A stretch of 16,300 nucleotides of DNA, from the NCBI GenBank assembly GCA_040507005.1, contig JBEVVS010000141.1, positions 1 through 16,300 on the forward strand, in the 5' to 3' direction. This stretch comes from Thiodiazotropha sp040507005. Its GTDB lineage: Bacteria; Pseudomonadota; Gammaproteobacteria; Chromatiales; Chromatiaceae. Both the position numbers and the translations under genes were made by a program. Below the pieces are notes generated by a model. It saw only the letters and a list, made by a program, of their open reading frames with translations, searched no databases and was not told where the DNA came from. Positions within the stretch are counted from its first letter, which is position 1. Each line of letters opens with the position of its first letter. Of the stretch, positions 1 to 5,940 are shown piece after piece.

Positions 1-20
1 TAAGGCTGTGAGTGAGTAAA

Positions 21-87
21 CCATAACCAGGTGGTCTTACGGATCCAAAAAGCTACACTTTTTGGACCGCAAACCACAACGTTATGC
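21..87 (+). repeat. attC site 1
   Basis: The left box CATAAC (22-27) pairs with GTTATG (81-86). The next arms GTGGT and ACCAC also pair. The centre has a perfect 9-bp stem TCCAAAAAG (44-52) with CTTTTTGGA (58-66). Crossover falls between 81 and 82. It ends a cassette that lies mostly left of the window. Confidence 0.88.
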
Positions 88-101
88 ATAAAAGGGAAAT
101 C

Positions 102-791
102 ATGAAGTACATCAGTTTGTTGCTGGCACTTTTCGTTATTTATGCCGCCACTGCACAGTCAGAGTCGGATATCGGGAGACTATTTGAGCAACAGCAAAAA
201 GAAAGCCTTGAGTTCAATGCGACGGTCACAGACCAGGAGATTATCGAGTTCTTTGAGTTTCAGTACGAAAATGATCCGCAGATGCTTGAGCAGTTTCGTC
301 AGTTAATTCAAACTCCCGAAACAAAGGATACATATTTTTCTAATTACAGAAGTTCTCATAATGAAGGTGGCATAAAGATTCCCACTTTAAGAGGAATGTC
401 GGAAAAGGAGCTATCTCAACTAAGAGAAATCTTCAAATACAAAAAAAGAGAGTATTACGAGGCAGAAGACGCAGTCAAGAGGCTTGAACAACTTTCAAAT
501 GAGGAACTGACTGTAATTTTGCAAGAGGGTGTAAAGCTGGCCGAGAACTATTCCGCCCTCAAACAGGAAGGCTATAAGCGATTTGTAAGAATCACGGATA
601 ATTTCCCCTCTAAATTAGAGTTTCTGAATTTGCGGTTTATTTATATCGGTGAAAAATACTGTAGATTGTTTCTTCAAAAGGGTATTGGAAAGGGTGTCGG
701 GCTAAGTGTTAATGAGGAAAATGGCAAATGGGTGCTTTCAACCTTCAACGAATACAAATCTTGGGAAAGGAAGAAAGTAACATTGCAATAA
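102..791 (+). CDS. Secreted or periplasmic protein of unknown function (cassette 1)
   Basis: A 229-residue protein beginning MKYISLLLALF, with a hydrophobic segment (about residues 3-17) followed by an ATAQS-like signal peptidase site, so export is likely. I chose the ATG at 102 over the in-frame ATG at 84: the latter lies inside the attC core box, while 102 has a purine-rich AAAGGGA stretch just upstream and opens directly with the signal sequence. The mature part is highly charged, Glu/Lys/Gln-rich and predicted largely helical (about 25-170), followed by a more beta-like, aromatic-rich C-terminal region (about 175-229, with KGIGKGVGLSV). I do not recognise a family. It is the only gene in its cassette and starts 20 bases after the crossover point, usual for cassette genes expressed from an upstream promoter. 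Confidence 0.82.
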   Translation: MKYISLLLALFVIYAATAQSESDIGRLFEQQQKESLEFNATVTDQEIIEFFEFQYENDPQMLEQFRQLIQTPETKDTYFSNYRSSHNEGGIKIPTLRGMSEKELSQLREIFKYKKREYYEAEDAVKRLEQLSNEELTVILQEGVKLAENYSALKQEGYKRFVRITDNFPSKLEFLNLRFIYIGEKYCRLFLQKGIGKGVGLSVNEENGKWVLSTFNEYKSWERKKVTLQ

Positions 792-808
792 CTTTGGCTC
801 GAGTAAAT

Positions 809-883
809 GCATAACAATCTGCTACACAAGGACAAAATTTCTCGCTCGCGTTCCTCAGTCGCCCTGTTAATTTGGCGTTATGT
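809..883 (+). repeat. attC site 2
   Basis: The left box GCATAAC (809-815) is followed by the typical AA, and the right box is GTTATGT (877-883), giving a 6-bp CATAAC/GTTATG match. The middle (about 830-865) is partly self-complementary and has the CTCGCTCGCGTTCC look common in attC loops. The inner arms pair less well than in site 1. Crossover is between 877 and 878. Confidence 0.75.
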
Positions 884-919
884 GTAAAGTCATGAGTTGT
901 GCGTTGATCCTAAATCGAT

Positions 920-1261
920 ATGAAAATAGTAAAAATCGAAGGTAAAAACATTACGGACTGGTGTTCATTTTTTGGCGAGTTTGATCGGGTGTTTGGCTTT
1001 CCAGAATGGTTCAACCCACAAAACGGGAATATGGATGGTTGGATAGACTGTATGTCTTCACTAGATGATCCAGAAGATGGTATGACTAAAGTACACTGCA
1101 AAAAAGGTTCAGTATTGGTCATTCACATAGAAGATGCAGCTGAACTTAAACAGAGGTGCCCTGAGCAATTCGAAGCGATGGTCGACTGTGCTGCATTTGT
1201 TAACTGGCGGTTGATTGAAGTTGGTGAAAATCCAGTACTTTCTCTTTCATATGATGTCTAA
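920..1261 (+). CDS. Barstar-family (ribonuclease inhibitor-like) protein, cassette 2
   Basis: A 113-residue acidic protein. The layout is that of the barstar fold: an N-terminal strand (KIVKIEGKNI), a helix containing FFGEFDRVFGFPEWF, then NGNMDGWIDCMSSL, which corresponds to the barstar segment whose helix and loop block the RNase active site, and later the hydrophobic strand SVLVIHIEDA and a helix. Barstars bind and inactivate secreted barnase-type RNases and act in the cytoplasm. No barnase-like gene lies beside it, so it is an orphan inhibitor here; orphan barstars are known in integron cassettes. There is no clear Shine-Dalgarno sequence before the ATG at 920; the distance from the core site (about 40 bases) is normal for a cassette gene. 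Family assignment is from sequence pattern alone. Confidence 0.8.
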   Translation: MKIVKIEGKNITDWCSFFGEFDRVFGFPEWFNPQNGNMDGWIDCMSSLDDPEDGMTKVHCKKGSVLVIHIEDAAELKQRCPEQFEAMVDCAAFVNWRLIEVGENPVLSLSYDV

Positions 1262-1267
1262 GTACAC

Positions 1268-1366
1268 AGATAACAAGTTGCACCACGTAAAGCCCAGCAA
1301 GCTGGGCTCGGACCTCCGTTCCGGCGCTTCGCGCCTACACTACGGCCCGTGTGCAAGGCGTTAGCA
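1268..1366 (+). repeat. attC site 3
   Basis: The left box is AGATAAC (1268-1274) and the right box GTTAGCA (1360-1366), with one mismatch between them. The inner L boxes TTGCAC (1278-1283) and GTGCAA (1351-1356) pair perfectly. The loop contains further hairpins, GCCCAGCAAGCTGGGC and GGCGCTTCGCGCC. Crossover is between 1360 and 1361. At about 99 bases it is the longest attC here. Confidence 0.88.
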
Positions 1367-1425
1367 CAAGAAATTCAGTAGTCCGGCAGCCTTGACGGGG
1401 TAATCCAATGGATTACAATAAAGGT

Positions 1426-1767
1426 ATGCATACAATTGTGGAATTGCCGGAATTTCAACGTAGAGCATTAATTCTGCTTGCAGATTCCGAAAAACAATGA
1501 ATTATCAGCTACTTAGCAGCTCACCCTCAGTCTGGTGCGATCATGAAAGGCACCGGTGGTGTTCGAAAACTTAGGTGGGCATCTAGCAACAAAGGAAAAA
1601 GTGGCGGAGTGCGCGTCATCTACTACCACCACAACGAATCAATTCCGCTGTTCCTATTAACTGTATTCGGCAAAAGCGAAAAGGCAAATCTGTCAAAGGC
1701 CGAACGGAATGAACTTGCCAAGCTCACGAGCATCTTGGCCAAGAATTACGGTGGAAATAATGTCTGA
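1426..1767 (+). pseudogene. HigB2/RelE-type mRNA-interferase toxin interrupted by an in-frame TGA
   Basis: Reading from ATG 1426 gives 24 residues (MHTIVELPEFQRRALILL...), then TGA at 1498-1500, then the same frame continues without interruption for 89 codons (IISYLAAHPQSG..., GTGGVRKLRW, KGKSGGVRVIYY, LLTVFGKSEKANLS) to the stop at 1765-1767. The joined product of about 113 residues has the length and motif order of HigB2-like RelE-superfamily toxins, which cleave mRNA on the ribosome. The TGA could derive from CGA (Arg) by one transition. The 3' part has an ATG at 1543 but would lack the N-terminal helix. Toxin precedes antitoxin, as in HigBA systems, and the two overlap by 8 bases. An in-frame ATG at 1408 is an alternative start. 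The toxin is probably inactive unless the stop is read through or is a sequence error. Confidence 0.8.
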
Positions 1768-2047
1768 AATCTTCAACAGCATCAAGAAGGGTTTGGAAGA
1801 GGCGGTAGAATACTCCGAAGGTAAATGTCCCGAGGCGGTAGTGCATGAGTTCTCACCAATCGATGTAAAGAATGTTCGAGCCAAAATGGGCATGAGCCAA
1901 AATGAATTTGCCTCGGCATTTGGTATTAGCGTTAGTACGCTGCGACACTGGGAGCGAGGAGACCGTATTCCACATGGTCCAGCCTTGGTGCTACTCAATG
2001 TGGTAGAAAAAGAGCCAGAAGCCGTATTGAAAGCCCTGGCAGGCTAA
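1760..2047 (+). CDS. HTH (Xre-type) antitoxin of the HigA2/NadS-like group
   Basis: A 95-residue protein. The N-terminal 40 residues (MSEIFNSIKKGLEEAVEYSEGK...) resemble the toxin-neutralising part of HigA2-type antitoxins. The rest is a Cro/C1-type helix-turn-helix: IDVKNVRAKMGMSQNEFASAF, then GISVSTLRHWERGDRIPHG, the classic MSQxxFAxxFGxSxxTLxxWExGxRxPxG pattern. Antitoxins of this group bind their toxin and repress the operon. I chose ATG 1760 (preceded by GGTGGAA, overlapping the toxin's last codons by 8 bases) over an upstream in-frame ATG at 1709, which lies inside the toxin gene. It appears intact although its toxin is broken, so it is now effectively an orphan antitoxin or regulator. 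It is followed closely by its cassette's attC. Confidence 0.87.
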   Translation: MSEIFNSIKKGLEEAVEYSEGKCPEAVVHEFSPIDVKNVRAKMGMSQNEFASAFGISVSTLRHWERGDRIPHGPALVLLNVVEKEPEAVLKALAG

Positions 2048-2051
2048 TCAG

Positions 2052-2138
2052 TGCTAACAAAAGCATAAACACGGACCCCATAAAGTGGCGCTCCTACGTC
2101 GCTCTACTTTATGGGTCCGGTTACGCTAAGCGTTAGGG
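2052..2138 (+). repeat. attC site 4
   Basis: The left box is TGCTAAC (2052-2058) and the right box GTTAGGG (2132-2138). The centre has a long stem, GGACCCcATAAAGT (2073-2086) with ACTTTATGGGTCC (2106-2118), perfect apart from one extra C on the left arm. Such an extrahelical base is a hallmark of attC folding and strand choice. Crossover is between 2132 and 2133. Confidence 0.92.
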
Positions 2139-2408
2139 CTCAAAAGAGTCGTAATGGCCGCCGATGGCAAAGATATAGATATGAGTATCGTCAAACTTAT
2201 ACACAAGCCGGTCTTTTTGACTCAGTCGCCTCGACCAAAAGCCGGAAAGGTTATGCCGAAGTGATTCAGGCTTTCCTAAACCGGAACTGGGGTCACCGCG
2301 CAACATTTCTTTCAGAATTGCGCAAAGATTCTTGTGCATCTGTTTGTCGCGCTGCCGTAGGTCCTCGTACACCTCCCATGTTCTACCCTCAAATACCAAC
2401 GATCTCAT
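2133..2408 (-). CDS. yoeB: YoeB-type toxin (Txe/YoeB family mRNA interferase)
   Basis: A 91-residue basic protein. The YoeB signature is clear: an N-terminal W..Y.D region (TWEVYEDLRQRDKQM), then GLGKPESLRHNLSGFWSRRL, DRLVYKF, and near the end GGHYD, matching the conserved Glu, Arg and His-Tyr catalytic positions of E. coli YoeB. YoeB cleaves mRNA at the ribosomal A site. It is the second gene of a minus-strand pair, and its start overlaps the end of the yefM-like antitoxin by 20 bases. The gene runs against the cassette array, so it depends on its own promoter. Its stop codon TAA (complement of 2133-2135) is made by the right core box of attC site 4, so five residues (DSFEP) extend past the usual His-Tyr end. 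No lesion is visible; it should be active. Confidence 0.93.
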   Translation of the reverse strand: MRSLVFEGRTWEVYEDLRQRDKQMHKNLCAILKEMLRGDPSSGLGKPESLRHNLSGFWSRRLSQKDRLVYKFDDTHIYIFAIGGHYDSFEP

Positions 2409-2661
2409 CTAACTGCTCTTTGGTGGGGGTATATCCTGTACCGGCGTTATGGGTAGCGCTGGATTCAGCGATCTGGCGCATCAGGCCGGTATTTTGGAGC
2501 ACGTACAAGGTTTCCTGGTCACGCTCCCAGTCCTCGGCGCTCATCACCACAAAATCTGAGCCCGTTCGGCGTGTCACGCGAAGCGGAATATGCTTGCTAA
2601 CTACCTGTTCAACAAAGCTTTTCAGGCTGTCTCTGAATTTGTTTACAGTTGTGGTGTCCAT
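2389..2661 (-). CDS. yefM: YefM-type antitoxin (Phd/YefM family)
   Basis: A 90-residue protein. The N-terminal part (MDTTTVNKFRDSLKSFVEQV, HIPLRVTRRTGSDFVVMSAEDWE) is the dimeric DNA-binding fold of Phd/YefM antitoxins, with the conserved PLRVTRR..DFVVMSAEDWE pattern. The C-terminal tail (about 60-90, YTPTKEQLDEIVGI) is the toxin-wrapping part. I chose the ATG at 2661 because it gives the family's usual length and lies just downstream of the palindromic operator at 2680-2696; a longer frame to 2730 would run through operator and attC. It binds YoeB and represses the operon. The pair forms a self-contained cassette of 637 bp (2133-2769) and probably helps stabilise the array. Confidence 0.93.
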   Translation of the reverse strand: MDTTTVNKFRDSLKSFVEQVVSKHIPLRVTRRTGSDFVVMSAEDWERDQETLYVLQNTGLMRQIAESSATHNAGTGYTPTKEQLDEIVGI

Positions 2662-2679
2662 TGTGGGGCATCCCAAGTG

Positions 2680-2702
2680 GTACGGTAATGCCGTACAGTA
2701 TA
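2680..2702 (-). promoter_or_regulatory. Autoregulatory operator and -10 element of the yefM-yoeB pair
   Basis: Seen: a perfect inverted repeat GTACGG-TAATG-CCGTAC (2680-2696), 18 bases upstream of the yefM start and immediately next to a minus-strand TATACT (complement of 2697-2702) that fits a -10 box. YefM-YoeB complexes are known to bind palindromes with GTAC cores next to the promoter. No strong -35 is visible, so promoter placement is an inference. Confidence 0.65.
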
Positions 2703-2711
2703 GGAGAAAAG

Positions 2712-2775
2712 CCCTAACAATGCCATACACTCGGACACTTCACTCGCTCAGGGCCGGTGATGGCGGGCGTTATGT
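2712..2775 (+). repeat. attC site 5
   Basis: The left box is CCCTAAC (2712-2718) and the right box GTTATGT (2769-2775). Inner boxes GCCAT (2722-2726) and ATGGC (2760-2764) pair. It is a short site of 64 bases whose central GGACACTTCACTCGCTCAGGGCCGG is only partly paired. Crossover is between 2769 and 2770. Confidence 0.8.
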
Positions 2776-2797
2776 GTTCCTTCTTTCACAATCATGT

Positions 2798-3166
2798 CTA
2801 GTAGTGCCCCATCGCTTTTCTGCTCGTCATTTGAAGAAACCCGAAAAGTCCTACCATGACTGCAACAGCGCTCGCTAGCAACACCCCACCGGTGGTTGTA
2901 ATCCATACTCCTGAGATAATTAGCCCTATTGATCCGATTACCCAAATATAATCGCCAGTTGAAAAATACAATATCAGTTCTTTTTGCGGCAGTGGAATCT
3001 TTGACGCCCAAAGCAGATGAAGACCATTTAGTATCAATAGAATACCCAGAATCAGAATGTATGATTGAGGTGCAGGTGATGCGCCACCTAAGAAATTTGC
3101 CACCAGGCTGGGTTGTAGAGCAAACAGTGCCCCGAAAGCTAAACAGCTAGTAGCGTTTGCACGCAT
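2798..3166 (-). CDS. Small four-helix membrane protein, family not recognised
   Basis: A product of 122 residues with four hydrophobic segments: near the N-terminus (CLAFGALFALQPSLVANFL), YILILGILLILNGLHLLW, YIWVIGSIGLIISGVWI, and GGVLLASAVAVMVGLFGFL, followed by a short basic tail (TSRKAMGHY). It is therefore an inner-membrane protein. I do not recognise a family. I used the ATG at 3166; a TTG at 3187 with an AGGAG eight bases upstream is an attractive alternative, adding seven residues. The gene is divergent from the MarR regulator at 3244, and both sit in one cassette. By analogy with other MarR pairs it may be the regulator's target, but no substrate can be read from the sequence. Confidence 0.72.
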   Translation of the reverse strand: MRANATSCLAFGALFALQPSLVANFLGGASPAPQSYILILGILLILNGLHLLWASKIPLPQKELILYFSTGDYIWVIGSIGLIISGVWITTTGGVLLASAVAVMVGLFGFLQMTSRKAMGHY

Positions 3167-3180
3167 AACATTTTTCAAAC

Positions 3181-3235
3181 TTAACAAAATCGGCACTCCT
3201 ATGTATACTTGGTTGACATGAAGCATAGAGGTCAA
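3181..3235 (+). promoter_or_regulatory. Promoter and possible operator for the marR-like gene
   Basis: TTAACA (3181-3186) and TATACT (3204-3209) are separated by exactly 17 bases, a good sigma70 match reading toward the MarR gene. Downstream lies an inverted repeat TTGAC (3213-3217) with GTCAA (3231-3235), just before the ribosome site AAGGAG (3234-3239). It could be an autoregulatory operator in the short divergent gap, which is an inference. Confidence 0.55.
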
Positions 3236-3243
3236 GGAGTTAA

Positions 3244-3708
3244 ATGTCAACCAGGTTTACACAAAAAGGGGTTCCAATGGTGGAATCTCAATCGTTGCAG
3301 CTCATCCAAAGTGCTCAAAGGCTAAACGATGTGATTACACAATATATCTCTCAGCGTTTAGTAGAAAAGGGTTATGAGTCGCTTACGCCATCCCTTCTTT
3401 CTTTTCTCAGTATTCTCGAGTGCGGAGTGAACTATGGATCAGAAATAGCAAGAAATTTAGACGTGACAAGGCAGATGGTCGCAAAAACAGTGAAGCAGCT
3501 CTGCCAGTTAGGATATCTTGAGCAAATAGATGGCATTGGGAAGCAGAAGGAGATTCACTTTACAGAGACTGGTGAATACCTAATGTCAGATGCCAGACAG
3601 TTGCTAGTAGAATTGGACGAGATTTTATTTAAGAATACAAATACTAGAAAACCACAAGCGATTATAGGTGAGCTTAATATAATGATTTGTGCGGTTAATG
3701 ATCGCTAA
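3244..3708 (+). CDS. MarR-family transcriptional regulator
   Basis: A 154-residue protein with the winged-helix layout of MarR regulators: a dimerisation helix (SLQLIQSAQRLNDVITQYI), then a DNA-binding helix-turn-helix (YGSEIARNLDVTRQMVAKTV, KQLCQLGYLEQI), the wing (DGIGKQKEIHFTETG) and a C-terminal dimer helix. Such proteins usually repress a neighbouring gene and are released by small ligands. The ATG at 3244 has AAGGAG four bases upstream; an in-frame ATG at 3277 with AAAGGGG upstream would also serve and gives a more typical N-terminus. It faces away from the membrane-protein gene at 2798-3166, and the two share a 77-base gap. It is followed directly by a half attC, so this cassette has lost its right boundary. 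Confidence 0.85.
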   Translation: MSTRFTQKGVPMVESQSLQLIQSAQRLNDVITQYISQRLVEKGYESLTPSLLSFLSILECGVNYGSEIARNLDVTRQMVAKTVKQLCQLGYLEQIDGIGKQKEIHFTETGEYLMSDARQLLVELDEILFKNTNTRKPQAIIGELNIMICAVNDR

Positions 3709-3709
3709 C

Positions 3710-3725
3710 ACATAACAAGGCAATT
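3710..3725 (+). repeat. Remnant attC (left half only)
   Basis: ACATAAC followed by AAGGCAA starts two bases after the marR-like stop, exactly like the left half of the attC at 4196. No GTTA right box follows before the next gene at 3818, so the right half was lost. The 3726-3817 stretch is AT-rich with no other recognised element. Confidence 0.55.
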
Positions 3726-3817
3726 TGAAGAAGACTACTATGCGCAGTGTGCATAATTTAGTGTCTACTTTTGGTGGGTAGGATCAATGTAACAAAAAAA
3801 ATAAACTAGGATATTTC

Positions 3818-4192
3818 ATGATTAAAATTACTGTAAGCATTGATGTCTCAAACTTAAAGCAAGCTGAAACCTTTTATATTGAGGCGCTTGGTTGTATTAA
3901 GTTGAGAGATCAAGGCGAAGGTATGTCGGTAATCTCAACCGACAATTGTGATATTTATTTACAGGAAAAAGAGGCGGGGACAAACCCAATTCCATCGGAT
4001 GCTGTTAAGCGTGATTACTCTCGTCACTGGACACCTGTTCATTTGGAATTTCTTGCCGAAAATGTTGCTGAAATTGTTGAAAAAGTACTTCAACTAGGCG
4101 GGCAACATGAAGGCGGTGAAAGTGGTGATTGGGGTTCTATTGCATATTGTGCAGACCCATTCGGTAATGGCTTTTGCGTAATCAATGAATAA
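3818..4192 (+). CDS. VOC superfamily protein (glyoxalase/bleomycin-resistance fold)
   Basis: A 124-residue single-domain protein with the paired beta-alpha-beta-beta-beta layout of the vicinal oxygen chelate fold: first half ITVSIDVSNLKQAETFYIEALGCIKL...MSVISTDNCDIYLQ, second half TPVHLEFLAENVAEIVEKVLQLGGQ...GSIAYCADPFGNGFCVINE. The closing DPFGNGFCV motif and the helix after HLEFLAEN are standard for the family. Members include metal-dependent lyases, dioxygenases and antibiotic-binding proteins; this sequence does not decide between them. The start ATG has TAGGAT upstream. VOC genes are frequent integron cargo, and binding of a toxic small molecule is plausible but unproven. Its attC is degraded on the right side, so it may no longer move alone. 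Confidence 0.85.
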   Translation: MIKITVSIDVSNLKQAETFYIEALGCIKLRDQGEGMSVISTDNCDIYLQEKEAGTNPIPSDAVKRDYSRHWTPVHLEFLAENVAEIVEKVLQLGGQHEGGESGDWGSIAYCADPFGNGFCVINE

Positions 4193-4195
4193 AAC

Positions 4196-4285
4196 ACATA
4201 ACAAGGCAAACTTACTCGGGCGGCAAAAAACGCCGCTCCTTCGTCGCTCTGCTTTTTTACTTCCGGTGATTTGCGACGGTAATAG
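4196..4285 (+). repeat. Degenerate attC after the VOC gene
   Basis: The left box CATAAC (4197-4202) is intact. GCAAA (4206-4210) pairs with TTTGC (4270-4274), and an inner AAAAAA/TTTTTT stem surrounds the CGCTCCTTCGTCGCTC loop. The expected right box GTTATG is replaced by GTAATAG (4279-4285), so recombination here is probably weak or lost. Confidence 0.6.
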
Positions 4286-4286
4286 T

Positions 4287-4796
4287 ATGGAACATGACCT
4301 GGACAAAGAAGCAAGGAAAAAGCTAGCGTTGCTTGTGCGACGTTTGGCATCAGGTTCTATTACAAATGATCAGTTTGAGGATCAGTTGCCAGAAAGCGAT
4401 GAAACTGCACTTCATGATATTTACTTTTATGGAGTGTGGCCGCTATACGACGACTTCGTAGAACACAAACTGAAAAACCAATGGGCACTGTCGCAAGAAG
4501 GAAAAGAATCGGTTAGTCGAATTGTTCTATTCCTCCGGTCTGGTAATCCATATCGATATCCTGTCTTGATCGGCTTTACGCAGATACCTGTTATGTTTCT
4601 ATCTATCATAACCCTTGGTTGGTTTGGTAGGTTCTGGCTCAAGTCTAAATGGAAAGATGGTGATCAAAGTGTTTGGCCTTTCTTCTCTAGGAGTGAATAC
4701 GAGGAGGCACTAAAACACCCTGTGTTTTTAAACGGTAGCGGCCAAAAAGACGCTCGTGTGGGACGCTCCGCTACGATGTGCGCCCCACAGCTTTAA
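4287..4796 (+). CDS. Unknown protein with one membrane segment (cassette gene)
   Basis: A 169-residue protein. The N-terminal half is charged and helical (MEHDLDKEARKKLALLVRRL, SITNDQFEDQLPESDETALHDIYFYGVWPLYDDF). A FLRSGNPYRYP turn leads to a single hydrophobic span (about residues 92-111, PVLIGFTQIPVMFLSIITLG) and a short tail (WPFFSRSEYEEALKHPVF). I do not recognise a named family. I chose ATG 4287, just after the degenerate attC; an upstream in-frame ATG at 4185 would have to read through that site and the end of the VOC gene. The last 20 or so residues (NGSGQKDARVGRS...) are encoded by sequence with attC-like folding, so the original stop was probably near 4730 and was lost. Confidence 0.65.
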   Translation: MEHDLDKEARKKLALLVRRLASGSITNDQFEDQLPESDETALHDIYFYGVWPLYDDFVEHKLKNQWALSQEGKESVSRIVLFLRSGNPYRYPVLIGFTQIPVMFLSIITLGWFGRFWLKSKWKDGDQSVWPFFSRSEYEEALKHPVFLNGSGQKDARVGRSATMCAPQL

Positions 4797-4804
4797 CGTT
4801 ATCC
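4727..4804 (+). repeat. Possible degraded attC before the glycosidase-like cassette
   Basis: A right-type box GTTATCC (4798-4804) is preceded by a strong imperfect stem, TGTGGGACGC (4757-4766) with GCGCCCCACA (4780-4789), nine of ten pairing. The loop (TCCGCTACGATGT) is similar to other attC loops. No clear left AAC box with GGATAAC is present; TTTAAAC near 4727 is the only candidate. Confidence 0.45.
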
Positions 4805-4824
4805 ACCATCAACTCCTAAATCCA

Positions 4825-5937
4825 ATGAAATGGTTATTTCTTACAATAGTCATCTTTATTAGCGGATACTTGATTTACTTTACAACTCCTCATCAGGCGG
4901 AATCCCGCCTGGCAAGCGAATGGAATAGTGAATCATGGCAGCAGCCTGATGGGTTCCTGGCAAAAGAGATCCCGTCGCGTTTACTCGCAATAACCGATCT
5001 GCCTCCCCTCGATCCTGTGCCTAGACCTGAAGACTTTGTCGCCGCTGTCAGGAAAAGCACTCTGGCTGGTTGTGATGCCGCGGTATTGACCATCTCTTGG
5101 CCTGCTTTAGAACCACAACAAGGCCAGTTCACCTTCGACCAGTTGAAAGAAGCGTTGGAACTTCAAAAAGGGCGCTTTCTTTTCCTTGGCATTCAGGTTG
5201 TAAACACCACCGTCAAGGAGTTCCCCTTTGATCTTCAGGAAAAGCCATTCGATGATCCGGATGTCCTGAAACGCTTTCACCTGCTCCTCGATGCCATAGC
5301 ACCTCTCCTGAAGAACCGCATCCGTTTCCTTTCAATCGGCAACGAAACCGACGTCTATCTATCGATTTATCCAGACGAAACTGAGGCGTATGCGACATTT
5401 CTCAACGCCGCCCGCCGCCATGCCAAATCCATTGCCCCTGACTTGATCGTGAGTACCACTGTGACCGAAGCCGGCGCATTACAATCAGATATCAGGGAAC
5501 TTGTTCGGCACATGGATGCTCATTTTCTTACCTACTACCATGGACAACATGGGATGAAGGGAACCTTTAAAAACCCAAGGTCTGCCACTAAGGATATTCT
5601 CGCAATCGCCACTCGTCTTGATGATAGACCAATCGTCTTTCAGGAAATCGGATTCCCTGCTCATGAATCACTGGGATCGCCTGAAAAGCAGGCGATCTTC
5701 GTCAACGGGGTGTTTGATGCGTGGGCAGAACTTGGAAGCCGTGTCCCAATGATTAACTATTTTATGATGTACGATTTCCCGAAAACCTTTGTGACAGAGC
5801 AATTGTCGTACTATGGTGTCAGTGATGAAACTGAGCGACTGTCCAACTTTGTCGGGTCACTTGGTCTTCATGAATCAGACGGCACTCCACGCGCGGCTTG
5901 GAAGGTGTTTGTCCGCCGAGGCACTGAAGCAAGGTAA
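4825..5937 (+). CDS. Exported clan GH-A glycoside-hydrolase-like protein
   Basis: A product of 370 residues. MKWLFLTIVIFISGYLIYF is a signal anchor or signal peptide, so the protein is exported or membrane-tethered. The rest fits a TIM-barrel glycosidase: an early ISWPALEPQQGQFTFDQL segment (substrate-barrel motif of retaining GH-A enzymes), then RFLSIGNETDVY with Asn173-Glu174 at the expected end of strand 4 (acid/base), and IVFQEIGFP with Glu274 at strand 7 (nucleophile), 100 residues apart as usual for the clan. Both catalytic residues are present, so activity is likely, but the family within GH-A and the sugar substrate cannot be told. I chose ATG 4825 because it opens with the membrane segment; no clear ribosome site is visible. 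It ends four bases before an attC, making it the largest cassette gene here. Confidence 0.78.
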   Translation: MKWLFLTIVIFISGYLIYFTTPHQAESRLASEWNSESWQQPDGFLAKEIPSRLLAITDLPPLDPVPRPEDFVAAVRKSTLAGCDAAVLTISWPALEPQQGQFTFDQLKEALELQKGRFLFLGIQVVNTTVKEFPFDLQEKPFDDPDVLKRFHLLLDAIAPLLKNRIRFLSIGNETDVYLSIYPDETEAYATFLNAARRHAKSIAPDLIVSTTVTEAGALQSDIRELVRHMDAHFLTYYHGQHGMKGTFKNPRSATKDILAIATRLDDRPIVFQEIGFPAHESLGSPEKQAIFVNGVFDAWAELGSRVPMINYFMMYDFPKTFVTEQLSYYGVSDETERLSNFVGSLGLHESDGTPRAAWKVFVRRGTEAR

Positions 5938-5940
5938 GCT

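Noticed and set aside
1543..1767. Independent 74-residue gene starting at ATG 1543
   Set aside because: It is the in-frame continuation of the interrupted HigB2/RelE-type toxin and lacks the N-terminal part; more simply explained as the 3' piece of a broken gene.
2111..2878. Long plus-strand ORF of 255 codons
   Set aside because: It is antisense to the well-supported YefM-YoeB pair, crosses two attC features and has low-complexity Ser/Arg-rich composition; a shadow frame.
3166..3250. Longer N-terminus of the four-helix membrane protein from ATG 3248-3250
   Set aside because: It would overlap the marR start and its promoter and ribosome site; ATG 3166 or TTG 3187 is more reasonable.
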